64,000 nt of DNA from Plenodomus lindquistii (taxonomy: Eukaryota > Ascomycota > Dothideomycetes > Pleosporales > Leptosphaeriaceae). The translations under genes were made by a program, and so were the position numbers. The notes beneath the pieces were generated by a model. The model did no database searches and was not told the origin of the DNA. It was given only the letters and a program-made list of their open reading frames with translations. The stretch is from assembly GCA_025504975.1 (NCBI GenBank), contig JANUWI010000012.1, positions 806,001-870,000 of the forward strand. Reading direction: 5' to 3'. How positions within the stretch are numbered: the stretch's first letter is position 1; each line of letters starts with the position of its first letter. Positions 45,365 to 56,046 of the stretch are shown here, one piece after another.

Positions 45365-46705
45365 TTAGTACTTGGAGGAGGGAGAAGCAGCTGGGTAGCC
45401 AGGGTAGCCATCAGCCTTGGACGAAACGGTTGGGTGCTCAGGATATTTGGACGAGGACGAAGCCACAGAGTGTTCAGGGTATCCAGGAATCGACTTTGAA
45501 GGAGAAGGGCTTGGGCTGGGGGTTTGGATAGGGTAGCCGACGGATGACGATGAAGCCTTCTTGGTGGGATAGGGTGCCGGAGACGAAGCCGGGTAATGGA
45601 CGCTGTAGCCCACAGAGGCAGATGACGAGGGCTTAGCCGAGGCCTTAGTCGATGAAGGCTTGGGTTCATGTGCACTGTAGTACACAGATGGCTTGGGTCC
45701 TTCAGACTGTTTCGATGGCTCGGGTGCATCATAGTATACAGTTGGCTTAGGGCCTACGGAAGGAGTGACCACAGTCGTCTTGGGGTTGCCGCCTTCGGTG
45801 TAAGTGACAGTAACAGGCACCTGGTAGTAGACAGTGACGGTGCTGGGTGCGGGGCAGTTGTCAGGCACAGGAGCCATAGACGACTTGGGCTTGGGTGTCT
45901 CTGCAGGATAGTCGGGCTTATCGCTCGTAGGTGCAGGGGGCGTAGGCTTGCCGGTTGTTGGGGCTGGATGGATGACTGTGGGGTAAACGGTTGTGTAGTA
46001 TGACTGGGTCAGGTAAGTCGAGTAAATAACCTTTGTCGAATCGTGTCCTACGGATGTGCTGCAGGGTACCCAGGTGTATAGAGTGTTGGTGATTGTCTTA
46101 GTGGTGGGTTGGGGATATTCAGCAGACTTGCTTGGTTGAGGCTGTTCATGGTATCCGGTTACGGAGGGTGTACCCTTCGAGCTGGAAGGCGTCGGGTGAG
46201 GCACTTGAGAAGATGCCGGATACCCAAAGGAGCTCGAAGCTGAGGGTTTGCCCTTTGAGCTGGATGGTGTAGGATGAGACACTTGGGAAGATGCTGGATA
46301 CCCAATGGAGCTCCAGGTTGAGTGAACTGGGTAGTCTGGAACCTTGCTGGAAGCGGGATAGATGGACGACGCGGGATAATCCTTAACCTTACTAGAAGCA
46401 GGATACATGGACGACGCAGGGTAGTCCTTGACCTTGCTGGAAGCAGGATATACAGACGATGCCGGGTAATCCTCGTACTTAATAGATGTAGGGTAGAGGG
46501 AAGATGCCGGGTAATCCTCATACTTGATGGATGGGGAGGCCACCGGGTAGTCGTCGTACTTAACGGAAGTAGGAGATGGGGATGCCGCCGGATAGTCGTC
46601 GTACTTGATGGATGGGGAAGCCGCGGGCTGGTCCTCATACTTGATGGAGGCGGGGGCGGCAGTGACGGCGCCGACGAGGGCTGCTGCGACGAAGGAGTAC
46701 TTCAT
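45365..46705 (-). CDS. Secreted Tyr/Pro/Ser repeat protein, probable cell-wall or surface protein
   Basis: Not a family I recognise by name. Unspliced, 446 residues, starting at the ATG 46705 (MKYSFVAAALVGAVTAAP, a clear signal peptide). Residues about 20-135 are tandem repeats of 13-16 residues built on IKY[ED]DYPA[AS]S, drifting to SKVKDYPASS-x-YPAS. They are followed by copies of GYPASSQV-x-HPTPSSSKG. The middle has a more ordered, Tyr/Thr-rich segment with two cysteines (NTLYTWVPCSTSVGHDSTK; YSTYLTQSYYTTVYPT; DNCPAPSTVTVYYQVPVTVT). The C-terminal part is Ser/Pro-rich with more GYP repeats. No C-terminal hydrophobic GPI signal is present, and the repeats lack KR sites for Kex2. Dense Tyr could allow oxidative cross-linking in the wall (inference). 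Confidence 0.8.
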   Translation of the reverse strand: MKYSFVAAALVGAVTAAPASIKYEDQPAASPSIKYDDYPAASPSPTSVKYDDYPVASPSIKYEDYPASSLYPTSIKYEDYPASSVYPASSKVKDYPASSMYPASSKVKDYPASSIYPASSKVPDYPVHSTWSSIGYPASSQVSHPTPSSSKGKPSASSSFGYPASSQVPHPTPSSSKGTPSVTGYHEQPQPSKSAEYPQPTTKTITNTLYTWVPCSTSVGHDSTKVIYSTYLTQSYYTTVYPTVIHPAPTTGKPTPPAPTSDKPDYPAETPKPKSSMAPVPDNCPAPSTVTVYYQVPVTVTYTEGGNPKTTVVTPSVGPKPTVYYDAPEPSKQSEGPKPSVYYSAHEPKPSSTKASAKPSSSASVGYSVHYPASSPAPYPTKKASSSSVGYPIQTPSPSPSPSKSIPGYPEHSVASSSSKYPEHPTVSSKADGYPGYPAASPSSKY

Positions 46706-49700
46706 GATTGATAGAATAATTTCGATAAGAGGGGATGGAGATATGTGAGTGAATATCAATCGTGATATTGGGATGGCAGTCTAGCGAATGTTGACCGTGA
46801 ATTGACGATGGAACGAAAGTCGGTATCAAACTGTTTGCTGATGATGAGAGAGGAAAGTACAGATATATCCCCAAGTTATATATCGCATCGTCCTATTCAT
46901 CCGTTGCTTCCATGACGGCTGACGTCGAGCTGCCCGCCGTCACGCTTCGTCAACACGAGGTAGCGTCTCGCCATGGGCAGAGACCCGCCCGTACGAGTCT
47001 CCATTCTGGGATACGGACAGCCGATAGCATCGATGACCCAGATCGGGAACTTCAGTAATGATGTTGGCAAGAAGGACATAGTGGAATAGCACATGTACAG
47101 GTTGTTGACGGTAGCAGGGGGTGGGGGCCGTGCGTAGTTAATTTTAGGAGGAATCTAGCGTGAACGCCTCTATCATTGGACAACATTGGCTCCACCACCG
47201 GACTGATCGGTGTCCATTCTTAGACCTCATGTTGTCAATGTGTCAATGACAGTATACGAGCTGCGCGTTCGTCGACCCTAAAAGATAGTCTATCGCGTGT
47301 TCGACATCCGTCTCCGCTGTGGCTGCGCCAGCATGCTTCGACCAGCCTCGGTCGAAAGCCTTGACAATACTACTCCACGGGTAACTCCTTGCGAGCTACA
47401 ATGGCAACGCAGGCAGGTGAATGCGAGAGCTCGCATTTGACTGTGGGTCCGGTCTCGTGTTTTGCAAAGTCAATCGAAATCGCATCCCAACAAGGTCGAC
47501 GATAAGGACCGGACTTGTCAAGCTTTGTCTTCCCGTATACGCCTTGCTCAGTAGCTCAACGTTGCTACGTCCGGCAATGAACGCTACCGACGCTGATCTG
47601 CATCTGTGAAGGGACGCAACAAACAAACAAGCACTATGCTATTGTACTAGCCACGCCATCTCATCGTTGCTACAGATGCATGAGCGTCAACGGTCACACT
47701 CACAGTCCGTCTCGTAACTCCCGTTGGTGGATGTCCACATTGTCTATTATAGAAAGCTCGGTTGTACATCTTATAGCTTACCTGCAGTACAACTCATACC
47801 TCAGGTGTTTCTCAAAAAATCTAGCAATGCCCAGCTTGATGAGCACAATCGGCAAATACAATTGTCGATGCACTTTGGTGTTGACAGTAACTTCATTTTA
47901 GAACACGGAGCGCAGTGTTCTACAGAGTGCTGTCCTCATATCTGCAACTAGTGACTGGCTCACCCGGCCCCTCGTACCTGCAGCCGTGTTCTCAACCACG
48001 TGTATCTGCTATAATTGGCCAAGGCTCAGATGCTCCTCTCCGAGCTTCCCGGCGCTTTACGCAAACGCCGTACTAGAGCCTTACAAGGAAGCTTAGACTT
48101 GAATTGCCGGTTTGGCTCTGCTCACTCTGTGTTTGGGCTTAGTATGAATACACATTACAATATGATATCGTAGCCGGTGCCTTGCCTGCGACATGCAAAT
48201 GTTCTTCGCTGTATACTCGGTGGCCTACTGGTCAGGGTCCTATTCGTCATGACTGAGAAATCAAGATCGCATCATGCACGCGAAGGAAGTTGAGAGTGGG
48301 GGCAGGAGGCACACTATTGCGAGAACACGAGTTTGCTTACGAATCATGGCGGCAAGGCCATATATAGTAGGTCTCGAAGCAAGTTGTGGGCCTGAGTATT
48401 CATTTCTGACATCACTGAGTCGATTACGGGGAACAAGGCGAATCAAACTCATCAAAACTCAGTTCCACTCCTATGTGACTTGTTGAAAAACTACGTTGCT
48501 TGCATTGGTACATATGCAGGACCCTGAGTCTATTGATTGCAGTGACATTTGAAGCGGACCGGTGTCACTGATTCCAAGCTTCATTCACGAGAAAAAGATT
48601 GCGATTGTCAGTATATCCTATCTAGCATAGCGACAGATACACGCAACAGCTTCCAGCTCTGTTGTTAGCTAGGATCTTCGACTGGCTCAGATGATCGTAT
48701 GCAGGGTGAATTTTTTTCTGCTATCTCAGTTTCTCCAGTGACGGCTCATTATTTTCAGGATCATACAGTGAAGGTGTATCGTCAGTCTCTCGAGCGTGTG
48801 AGGTACATCAACAATACTCGCGACAGGTCTGCGATAAGAAGACCATTCTTCCTTCAAGCTCGACTTTACTGTACGTCAAACCCACAAAGCACTCCTACTT
48901 CAACTCAAAGTCAACAGAATCGGACACTTATCACGCATATGGGCAAAATCGCTCGAATTTCTCGAATCACCTCAGAGTACGTCGTGCGATGAAGAGGTCA
49001 TTTCTGAGCCAGCCACACAAACGTCGCTGTGTGAGACATAGTATAGAAGTCACTTTTGTTGATCCGCATAGTACGCTATACTATACAACTCATGTTCATA
49101 CTTTGGGCATGACCTAACCATGGTTATGGGAACCAGAGTGAAATACGGCTGAAACTTCCACCCACCCCTATCGCGTGAAGCGCTCCCGCGAACACACACG
49201 TAAGAACTCGACTCAGTATATTCTAGGTTCGAACAGCTTCTCATTGCGACCTACACTGTAGCAACGGGCTATTTAGTAGGCCCTTCTAAAGGCATGCATT
49301 TGCTCAGTTTACTGCTCGACTCGCCACTACCTACACCTCAATCACCCCGGCTGATCACCACACCCGCAATTTGATTTCACGACACACAAACCACGCAACT
49401 GCAGACACAGCTCCTGAAGTATCGTCGGCACGATTCGAGCGCGCAAAGAACATGACACCGAGAACCGTGTTCGCTTGAGACAGGCAGCACTCAGGGGGCG
49501 CTCTAAGTGCATGAGAAAGAAAATGCTAGCCACACTCGCGACATTAAAGAACACTCACCAAACACATACAAAGATAATCACTACTGGCACCACACCCGGA
49601 ATTAATGACATCAAGCCATATAAAAAGTTCCATTTCCAAGAGACTGGACTCTTACTCCTCTAACATCCTCTGACCTACATAGCAGCAAGGGTATAAAAAG

Positions 49701-49802
49701 ACTCGCGAAGAAAAAAAAACAAATTCGTGACACACGCGCGCCAGAAGGAACAATTCGTTGGACAAGACTGCCTTGGCCCTCCGGACTCCTACATAGCAGA
49801 GA
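46706..49802. other. 3.1-kb gene-poor region
   Basis: No intact gene supported. The minus strand has short coding-looking segments near 47250-47560 and 46897-47094 that lack starts, splice consensus and a common frame. A plus-strand ORF at 48699-48992 (97 codons) has no recognisable motif. No RNA gene identified. Confidence 0.5.
46876..46883 (-). promoter_or_regulatory. Possible TATA box of the repeat-protein gene
   Basis: ATATATAA on the minus strand, about 170 bp upstream of the start codon at 46705, in otherwise mixed-composition DNA. Confidence 0.35.
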
Positions 49803-51140
49803 CTACACGCGCTGGTAAGAAGACCCCATGCCAAACTTTCCATTTTGCATTTTTAGCTTATACTCTTGGAGTTCGGCGGCTTCTTTTTCTTCTTCGGCAA
49901 GAAGAGCGGCGTGTTCTTTGCGTCCGACTCGGCGCTGTTTGATGCAGTAGAAGGCTGGGAGGTGGGCGTTAGTATTGTGACAAGTCGTGTGTATATGAGG
50001 TGGATTGGGAAGGGGAGCGGAGCGAACGAGAATAAACTTACCCATGACAAGGCATCCGATGATGAATACGGCTATGGAACCTACAATGATGCCAATCTTG
50101 GCGCCTTGAGGAAGCGCAGCCCAGCGGTTGCGGACACCAGATGGTGACTGGATTTCCTTGAGGACCTCGGATTTTCCACTGTCGCGTTGTCAGTGAGAAA
50201 GGTCAACGTCACATGGTACAAATGGTTAGTTAAGACGTACGCAATGACCTTGACTTTTTGCCAGTCACCGCTAGAATCCATGTCCTCCCACGAGTACTCG
50301 GCGCCCTCTGTGTAGTCCTGCGCATAGACGCTCTGCACCGTCATTGTGTAGGGACCCTGCTTGAAGTCTGTCTCGCCGCCCGCCCACTCGATGACGCCCT
50401 TATCGTTGTTCTTGGCGTCGCCAGCGGCCCAGATACCCAGTCTGATGTTCATGGGCGTCTGTGGGTAGCGGGTGCCGCCCTTTGCGTCTGCGGGCAGCAG
50501 TTCACGCAGCTTTTTGCCGTCGACCCACCATTGGATGCGGTCCTTGGTCCAGTCAATGGTGTAGTTGTGGAAGCCTTCTTGCGGAACGAAGCCGAGGTCA
50601 AAGTCCTCGCCGCGGTCGTATGTGCTCGTGTCGCCTTTGCCCTGTTGAAGTCGTGTCAGACGAGTTTGGAAGTTGCGGTGGATGGCGCCTTCCTGCTCCA
50701 AGGGCTTCACTTACAAAGTAGTTTGTCAGAATGCTCGAGTTGCTACCCTTCCACTCAAAATCAATCTCGTCCAATGCCTCGCTCTGCAGAATGGCACTCG
50801 AGATAATGCCCATGCCGCTGGCGACCTTCATGACTACCTCGAGGCGGCCGAAGAGCATGTAGAATTTGGAATTGGCCGTCGGTGAGTCGCCCGACCGCTC
50901 AACGGTGAATGTGGCGCCCTTCTCCACCCAATCAATGGAGCCCTGGTTCTTCTTGATCCAGACCTTGCCGTCGCTGGGGATGCCTGTCTTGTTCCAATTG
51001 AAGGTGACATTGCCACCAAGGGCCTGCATAGAGGGACATCCGGTGGTGTTGAGCGGGTTGCAGTCGGTATGGGTCTGCGCAAGAGTCGTGGGCACAAGCG
51101 CAGCCAGAAGCCCAAGTGCAGAGACGGTAAAACTTTTCAT
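49803..51140 (-). CDS. CRH-type GH16 chitin-glucan transglycosylase, membrane-anchored
   Basis: Extracellular enzyme of the Crh1/Utr2/Crf family that links chitin to beta-glucan in the cell wall. Exons on the minus strand: 51140-50715, 50641-50241, 50178-50042 and 49954-49803; introns of 73, 62 and 87 bp; 371 residues. A signal peptide (about 1-22) precedes the GH16 domain with catalytic motif DEIDFEW (Glu about 125 and 129), FHNYTIDWTKDRIQWWVDGK and RLGIWAAGD. After the catalytic domain comes a single transmembrane helix (IGIIVGSIAVFIIGCLVM) and a charged, Glu/Lys-rich ~45-residue tail ending GSSYQRV, so it is a type I membrane protein rather than the GPI-anchored form common in this family. 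Confidence 0.92.
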
Positions 51141-51955
51141 GTTTGCGTGGAATGTGGTTGTAGAGGGGGTGTAGGTTTTGGTATGTCGTATGTAAGTGAG
51201 GAGGAGACTCCAATGAGTGTGCTATTGCGCGTAATCCAGACGCGGGATGTTTCCAATGAGTGTGATGGTGCTTTGTATAATGCGCTTTGTTGCAATAGTT
51301 GCACGAGCAAGGAGTGACTGGTGACTGGGATAGTGACTACGGCCGTGGGCTGGTGAAGGAGTGGAACGCTCGCAGGGAGAGGGAAACAGGACAAGGGAAA
51401 GCAAAAGGGAAACGAGGGGAAGCAAACCGCACGAGGCGAGGGAGCGTCAGGCTTGTGTTTTAGAGACGCGGTGAAGGGTGCCACTGGCAGTGGTGCAGTC
51501 GTTGCGACCCTGCTCATTAAGGAGGCTGCTAGTGCAAGAATGCTCGCTGGCGCCCGTCATTGGCTGATGCGCAGCAAACTATAGTGAATTATAGCCCATG
51601 GCCCTGCCGATCCCCGCCATGAGCAATTACCCCTTGCGACTGTACTATGTACTCCTACAGAGCCGTCGATCGTCGTTGATCGCCTTTGCCCATCGACATG
51701 GTCTTCGATCCACCGCAGCCCAGATGGCAGAAGTCGATTTGTTGCACGTATACAGGATGGCTCTTCACTCGGACCGAAGATGCAGCAATGTTGCGCATAA
51801 CCGCCCGTGCGACCGCCCGTCTCACCCCCCCCACGCAAAAACGACAGGAGCACGGAGCGCGGAGCACGGCCGCCGATGCGAGGCCACAAGCCATGTCTAT
51901 TCACCGTGCAATCTGAAACACGACTCGCTCTTATCCACGCCAAACTCTTCAAAGT
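51141..51955. other. Intergenic, promoter of CRH-type gene
   Basis: 815 bp between two minus-strand genes. Purine-rich stretch around 51350-51430 (pyrimidine-rich on the sense strand of the CRH gene), typical of a fungal leader. No gene. Confidence 0.55.
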
Positions 51956-53491
51956 TCAAGCACCCTCTTTCTGCACAGCTTGCGGCGGGCTAGCGCCGTC
52001 GTCGTCGGCCACGGTCTTGCCGTCTGCCGCCTCCACGGCCAAGGTGGCCACGCGCTTTGCGCCCTGAGAAGAAGTACCGGTACCACTTGGAGACACAAAG
52101 AACCTCCCCCAGAGAAACGTCGGTCCATCCGTCGCAAACATGCCCTGCATGCGCCACCGTCCAATGTACAAGTTCAGCGTCACCAGCACCTTTGCCACCT
52201 CCATCCACCGGAAGCCATAGTATGCGCCTGCTCTGCCCTCCGTTGCTTCAAATTTCCTCCAGATTTTCCAGAGAGGCATGTACATCTCCTGGCCTGCCGT
52301 CTTGTTCACCGTCTCGCCGTGCAGTCGCAACAGACCTCCCATGACCTGAAGACATGACATCTTGATCTGGCGCGGTGAGCGAGAGAATATGACTGCAAGA
52401 GACTCGTAACGACAACCGCTTTGCAGAAGTTGTACACAGTGCAGTACTTTTTCCACACAGCTCATCGACTCGGACCCCGTCACTGCCTGTGTCTCGGTCA
52501 TCCATTCGATGAGCGCACGCAGTTCATGTACCTTGATGTAATGTAGATTGGGCAATACGAGCCCATCGTCCTGGAATCCCGACATCACCATGGCAGCGAT
52601 TGAAGAGCCGTCGCAGCTACCCTGGCGAATGGTGTCTGCTTCGTTCAAGGCGAACTTCCAATTGATCTCTTCTTGATGGATTCGCCTCTTGACGTCGACC
52701 TTGGATTGCTGTGGGACAGTCGCAGTGCGGGAGCTTTCAGATCCCGAGCTCACGCTGGAGAATGACGTTCTGCGGATGAAACTTCGTGTGCCTCTGACTG
52801 TACTAGTAGTACTGTCTGATGTGATGCTCGCCATTGAACAATTCGACCGCAGCACACCTGCCTTCGTTCCATCCTCCACAAACGGTTCAAACCGGCTAGA
52901 TGTGCGCAAGTTCCTATAAGACTCTCTTCGCATGCTACCCGCCCGCTGCAGAGCACCAGTGGGAATATAAACACCCGCCGCTTTCCCTTTACTCCTCATA
53001 GCACCCAACCCATCACTCTCTTGCACCTCTTTTTCCGCTTGAACCCCGTCGCTCCCAAGCATCTTTAATTTCTCCTCGAGCAGTACCGCGCTCTTGTACG
53101 ACTGCCAAGAAAACCTCATCACCTCTTGCGCCAGCGCCTCAAACTCCCCCCCAAGCGCACGGCACCTCTTTGCCTGCAACTGCTCCACCACCCGATGTGT
53201 TTCCCTCAGTCCGTACTTAATCTCCGCCACCTGCGCAACGGTAGATCGATGCGCATTCACAAGGCCTTTCAAGTCCTCAACGCGACGACTTATATTCCCC
53301 AAGTCGTGTGCGATGGTGTCCAGCGGCGTTTCAGTAGTCGTGTTTCCCGTCTCTGCGCTGGGTGGCGGCGTTCGATCCGTCGGTGCGTGGTGAGGCCCGT
53401 CATCCTCGTGAGTCGTTGGACTTTGACGGCGTGGCGATTCACCGCAAAGGGACGGTCGGGGCGTGCGAAACCGCTTTGAAAAGCGCCGCAT
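51956..53491 (-). CDS. Conserved-looking fungal protein of unknown function with coiled coil
   Basis: Unspliced, 511 residues from the ATG at 53491. I do not recognise a family. The N-terminus is basic and Pro/Ser-rich (RFSKRFRTPRPS). A probable coiled coil spans about 58-145 (ISRRVEDLKGLVNAH, ETHRVVEQLQAKRCRAL, SAVLLEEKLKML). A Ser/Thr-rich linker with RSFIRRTSFSSVSSGSESS-like phosphorylation-prone sequence follows. The C-terminal ~230 residues look folded (VKRRIHQEEINWKFALNEAD, YIKVHELRALIEWM, CVEKVLHCVQLLQSG, YYGFRWMEVAKVLVTLNLY). No signal peptide or membrane helix. A single uninterrupted frame with domain-like organisation argues that it is real. Confidence 0.72.
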   Translation of the reverse strand: MRRFSKRFRTPRPSLCGESPRRQSPTTHEDDGPHHAPTDRTPPPSAETGNTTTETPLDTIAHDLGNISRRVEDLKGLVNAHRSTVAQVAEIKYGLRETHRVVEQLQAKRCRALGGEFEALAQEVMRFSWQSYKSAVLLEEKLKMLGSDGVQAEKEVQESDGLGAMRSKGKAAGVYIPTGALQRAGSMRRESYRNLRTSSRFEPFVEDGTKAGVLRSNCSMASITSDSTTSTVRGTRSFIRRTSFSSVSSGSESSRTATVPQQSKVDVKRRIHQEEINWKFALNEADTIRQGSCDGSSIAAMVMSGFQDDGLVLPNLHYIKVHELRALIEWMTETQAVTGSESMSCVEKVLHCVQLLQSGCRYESLAVIFSRSPRQIKMSCLQVMGGLLRLHGETVNKTAGQEMYMPLWKIWRKFEATEGRAGAYYGFRWMEVAKVLVTLNLYIGRWRMQGMFATDGPTFLWGRFFVSPSGTGTSSQGAKRVATLAVEAADGKTVADDDGASPPQAVQKEGA

Positions 53492-54392
53492 TACCGACTT
53501 GAAAGGCGATGATTGTCAGACTGTAACTGGACCGTTATGTCGCGTGCCGGATTGTTGGGTGAGGGTGTAGAAATGTGGAGTGGAGCCCTGAGGAGTATCC
53601 ATTGCAGTCAATTTGCGATGTCGTTCTTTTCGCGTATGTAGAATGGTGATTTTTCTTTTGGTCAACGCGATTACCGCTTTGTCCCCCGATCTCGTGGGCT
53701 GGCGATTTGGCTTTAAAAGGGGGAGCCAGGTGAGTGATATTCCATGACGTGGCGTCTTCAAGTAAGGGAACAACAACGACGAATGTAACACGGATCCAAG
53801 ACAGTGGACCCCCGACCTTGAGTGAGGGTTGCAAAACTCCATACCGCGTACAAGCGAAGAACGTGGCCTTTATTGCGCAAGTCCCACGCAAGGCTTACCA
53901 TGTGAAAGGCTCGAGGCGGGTTGCACGACTGTCCGCGTGCCTGTTTCTTTTCTTTTTGCGGATTCTTCGGAAATGAAGCGGTGGTGCTTGTAGGGAGATG
54001 TTGTGAATTTTGGTTACATTCGTGCTTGAAACATGGTCTCATAGAGGGAGTTGGTCGTCTTTTGGACACGTCAACGAGTTGGGGAGCATGCATAGCAAAC
54101 GCTTCGGAACTAAGTCCCTGGACGGGAACACTGTTTCTGGGAACTTCAGTCCTTGTGCTGTTACATTGGCTGTGGATGGCCTCGTACATAGGTTGATATA
54201 TTAAATTATTGTATTGCTTGTGTTCTGTGTCGCAGTGCGCTTATCATGTCCATCTACATTACCCACGTGAAGTCAAATTGTGCGCAAAGGGGGTATCTAA
54301 CAACGAACCAAAACTGGAAATAACGTCCTCAAAGACACCAAATGTACAGTCGTCAAACAATATCCGTCGAGAGCGTCTCAATTACCTGGAAC
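53492..54392. other. Intergenic, promoter of the coiled-coil protein
   Basis: 901 bp, ORFs up to 143 codons without motifs on either strand; nothing recognised. Confidence 0.55.
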
Positions 54393-56046
54393 TTACGCAC
54401 CAGCCGATACCGAATTACGATATCGGGTTGACGGCGGCGCCCAAGCCGCGTAGTCCGGAGGCAGCTCATCTCTCACATCGACACCTGCAGTTGTTCGAGC
54501 ATCAACGCTCGTCGAGAGTGTTCTTTGTGCCGAGAAAGGATCGACAGCCTCTACGCTCCTCGCCCTAGCATTTTGAATCCCGGACTCACTACCTTCTGCG
54601 CAGATCTGGACAGGAACCTTCAAGGATAAACTCGAGCCATTGACCGACATCTTGAGTCCTAGCGTATACATTCTCGAGATGAGGCAGGAGTGGAAAGTCG
54701 GGATAAAATTCTTGGTCCATGGTAATGTAATAGGTACCATAATCTGCGCGGTATAAAATCTGCCGTGCTTGTAGTCCTTGGATGGTGGCAGGATACCGGC
54801 TGCGAACGATCTTTCCGAGTCGTTTAGAAGTGAACAATCTGAGACGCCAGAGTCGCGACGGATGAGCGCTTCGGTTATGGGATTGGAGTTTGGTTCGTGT
54901 TCTTCCCACTGCGCAGATGCAATGCAGAGATCGGACAGTGGGATGCTCTCTGTGTACAGCCCTTGTGACGGGTCGAAGCCGATTGTCAGGGCCGAGGGGA
55001 ATCCTTGCCTCGCGGCGGAAGCGTAAAAAGTCGAGACTTTGATCTTTGTCGTCAGGGAACTCAGCTTCGGAGGCCCCTGGGATTCATCGGATGGATCGAA
55101 GCGGAGGACCACCTTGGACATGGTGGAGATGGTTTCGTTGTTGGCTGTGCGTGCGCCTGGGATGATGAGTGGTTGCGGTTGGATTGTCTTGGCTGATAAC
55201 GTCCCCAATTTCCCCTTGAACATGCCCTTCCTGATGGTCTTCATCTCGCGAGTTCGATACTCGATGCTTTGGTCAATGTTCAGCGGTGGCTGTTCCGCGA
55301 GGGCTGGCTTCACCCGTATCTTCTTCGACTTTTCGGCCAGCACAGTCAGACCCTCTGCTCCTCGTGAGTGGGCAATCTTGACTTTGACTGCATACATGAT
55401 CTTGGACATTTCTGGCGCCAGATCGTCTAGCAATGAGCTTCCAAAGCCAGCAAGATCGGGATCGCCGAGACTTGGTGGCAGCATGCAGTGCATATCACGG
55501 ACGTGATCCGACACGACCTTGTGTGAGCAAGACCTTGGAAGCAGTTGCGACGGGATGATGAAAGTAAAGGGAAATTTGTAAGCCCTGCCTGCTTCGAACA
55601 TCCTCGGTGATGGAAAGTCAACCTCTGCAATCGGTTGCCTCAAGACTAGGAATCTGTGCTGAGCCTCGCTGCGTCCCGATCCCATTGGTGTGCTACTCAT
55701 CTTGTCGACGAACACCTGGCTGGTCCCTGGAGAGTAGTTAGCTCCATGGTTCATGGTCTTGCTAATCAGTCCAAACTTGTCCAAACTCACCCACGAATGC
55801 AATGTCAATGTCCTCGAAGCGTATGTCGTGCGGGGCGGTAATAGTTACTGTTCCTTGGATGGTATCCATGGTGGAATAGCTGGGAATTGCTCTGCGAGGG
55901 CCATCGCTGTCAGCCAGATCAATCACAATGGCCGGCTGGCCATAGTGAGCCATGTTTCTGACTTTGTATCCGATCTGATTCCCAATCTGCTGCATGGTGC
56001 TTGACTGGGAACGCACCGAGGCGCCAGAGGACGCGTTGGACAGCAT
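54393..56046 (-). CDS. Arrestin-related trafficking adaptor (ART-like) with PPxY motif
   Basis: Likely adaptor that recruits the Rsp5-type HECT ubiquitin ligase to membrane transporters for endocytosis. Exons on the minus strand: 56046-55791 and 55726-54393 with a 64-bp intron; 529 residues. The N-terminal arrestin fold shows AIVIDL, IQGTVTITAPHDIRFEDIDIAFVG and, across the splice, GTSQVFVDK. It continues with FPFTFIIPSQLLPRSC, HVRDMHCMLPPSLGD and YAVKVKI. The arrestin C domain covers the rest, with TLPWTKNFIPTFHSCLISRMY and LKMSVNGSSLSLKVPVQI near its end. A PPDY motif in ELPPDYAAW near the C-terminus is a WW-domain ligand. Cargo unknown. Confidence 0.87.

Noticed and set aside
48699..48992. 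97-codon plus-strand ORF
   Set aside because: No recognisable motif, signal peptide or splice support in a gene-free region.
49225..49236. GGTTCGAAC sequence resembling a tRNA B box
   Set aside because: No matching A box upstream and no cloverleaf could be drawn.
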